A stretch of DNA of 64,000 nt from Chryseobacterium indologenes (GTDB lineage: Bacteria; Bacteroidota; Bacteroidia; Flavobacteriales; Weeksellaceae): contig NZ_LJOD01000003.1 of assembly GCF_001295265.1 (NCBI RefSeq), positions 62,001 to 126,000 on the forward strand. Direction: 5' to 3'. Made by a program: the position numbers and the translations under genes. The notes beneath the pieces are model-generated. The model was given only the letters and a program-made list of their open reading frames with translations. It did not search any database and was not told the origin of the DNA. This document shows positions 63,175 through 64,000 of this stretch, one piece after another; position 1 is the first letter of the stretch, and each line of letters begins with the position of its first letter.

Positions 63175-64000
63175 TCAGAAATTAACTGTGCCAGAGGAAA
63201 CCGTAAAGATTCCGAAATCATCAATCAGCATATTTTCTTTCCGTACCCCGTTGTAAACCATAACCCTGTCAAGTTCTTTCTGGGAGCGTCTTCTCATGAT
63301 CCAGTCTTTATTCTGATGATTGTTCAGAACGTAAGCGATCATTTTCAGCTGCGGATGCCATGGCTGTCCCGTGTAAACAACGAAAGAATTCTTTTCAGAA
63401 ATGGAAACAGCTCCGCGGATTGCCCTGGAAGCCGCTTCATTGTCCCCGAAAAGCTCCAGTATTCCCGAAATAATAGTGATATTCGGTTCGAACTCTAATT
63501 TATGATACGTTTCGGGATCAAAGCAGTCAAAATTGGTAAAACGGATATTCTGATAGTTTTTTTCACGAATCTTCTTTTCACCAATCTCAATATTGCTTTT
63601 TACAAATTCATTGATCACGATTTCAGCATCGGGATATTTTTCTTTGATATCGAATAAATAATTTCCGGTTCCGCCGGCAATATCAAGAATTTTAATCTTT
63701 CTGCCTTCCTGTTGTAAGGTCTTTATATTTTTTTCCAAAAGCTGGATCAGGTGCTGTTTCCTGATACGGATTCCTCTCCAGCCAATGGCATTAAGATAAT
63801 TTTTATCCATCATTTTGCCAAAACCGAACTTTCCCTTGGGTTCATTCTGGTAAACGTAATCCAGAGAGGCTCCTGAGTCGAACCCATAAGTAAGACCGAT
63901 GGCCATGCCATTACTTATTTTTCCGATTTTTCCAAGAGATATTTTCTGGAGCTTAAAGTTCAGAGTATTGCCTACATTATTTTTAAGATCGTTATATTCT
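63175..64000 (-). CDS. Class I SAM-dependent methyltransferase family protein, cut by the window end
   Basis: The frame stays open without a stop to 64000, so the start is outside the window; the ATG at 63906 is internal. The visible part reads EYNDLKNNVGNTLNF..., then MMDKNYLNAIGWRGIRIRKQHLI and the SAM motif KILDIAGGTGNYLFDI, then INEFVKSNIEIGEKK and a GILELFGDNE segment. The pattern resembles the Methyltransf_20 group, often fused to an N-terminal alpha/beta hydrolase; whether that applies cannot be seen. Substrate unknown. Confidence 0.8.
   Translation of the reverse strand, partial: EYNDLKNNVGNTLNFKLQKISLGKIGKISNGMAIGLTYGFDSGASLDYVYQNEPKGKFGFGKMMDKNYLNAIGWRGIRIRKQHLIQLLEKNIKTLQQEGRKIKILDIAGGTGNYLFDIKEKYPDAEIVINEFVKSNIEIGEKKIREKNYQNIRFTNFDCFDPETYHKLEFEPNITIISGILELFGDNEAASRAIRGAVSISEKNSFVVYTGQPWHPQLKMIAYVLNNHQNKDWIMRRRSQKELDRVMVYNGVRKENMLIDDFGIFTVSSGTVNF

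Overview
The window looks like chromosomal DNA from a Bacteroidota bacterium of the Flavobacteriia, most likely Chryseobacterium or a close relative. This is a judgement from gene content; no database was searched. The pointers are a type IX secretion sorting tail, TonB/OMP-type barrels, a lipoprotein subclass B1 metallo-beta-lactamase, a double-glycine leader peptide of the kind common in Chryseobacterium, VanW, M1-peptidase and HupE neighbours, weak Shine-Dalgarno sites, and a TTTG-N19-TAnnTTTG promoter. The DNA is AT-rich and almost all genes are on the minus strand. I saw no tRNA, rRNA, CRISPR array, transposase or integrase.

Layout. 0-6.6 kb: small broken genes, a DUF3575-like protein divergent from a TonB-type receptor, a 159-bp inverted-repeat element, a T9SS cargo protein, and ribB under a textbook FMN riboswitch. 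6.8-11 kb: a PhyH dioxygenase next to an ATP-grasp enzyme, DUF2200, an alpha/beta hydrolase and a beta-propeller protein. 11-44.5 kb: about 35 mostly small minus-strand genes. Some are recognisable enzymes (rifampin ADP-ribosyltransferase, DinB, CHMI, B1 metallo-beta-lactamase, L,D-transpeptidase, Rnl2-type RNA ligase with an HD hydrolase, PhoD-like phosphatase). Many are lipoproteins, TPR/ankyrin/Kelch proteins, or immunity-type families (SUKH/SMI1-KNR4, Imm35-like, DUF4272, DUF4274, CbrC). No toxin is present. Six genes in the window are split by single-base frameshifts.

44.5-49.6 kb is a very AT-rich defence-type island: a long hairpin, an HTH regulator with two 18-bp palindromic operators, a TIR-STAND-repeat protein, and a caspase-like protease fused to an RsiV/DUF3298-like domain. 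The caspase gene lies between the intact 3' end of groEL and a decayed copy of that same 3' end, suggesting that DNA was added at the groEL tail. 49.6-52 kb is groES-groEL, interrupted by a four-helix-bundle gene bracketed by imperfect inverted repeats. Next to groES is a 43-residue double-glycine leader peptide with a cysteine-rich core.

52.4-64 kb returns to ordinary genes: secreted proteins, M1 aminopeptidase, HupE/UreJ, a DUF6702-like protein, ACP phosphodiesterase, VanW, two methyltransferases (the last cut by the window end), radA and YceI. The most interesting material is the 44.5-52.3 kb stretch, where two candidate abortive-infection effectors, a duplicated groEL tail and a mobile-looking four-helix-bundle cassette sit around one chaperonin operon.
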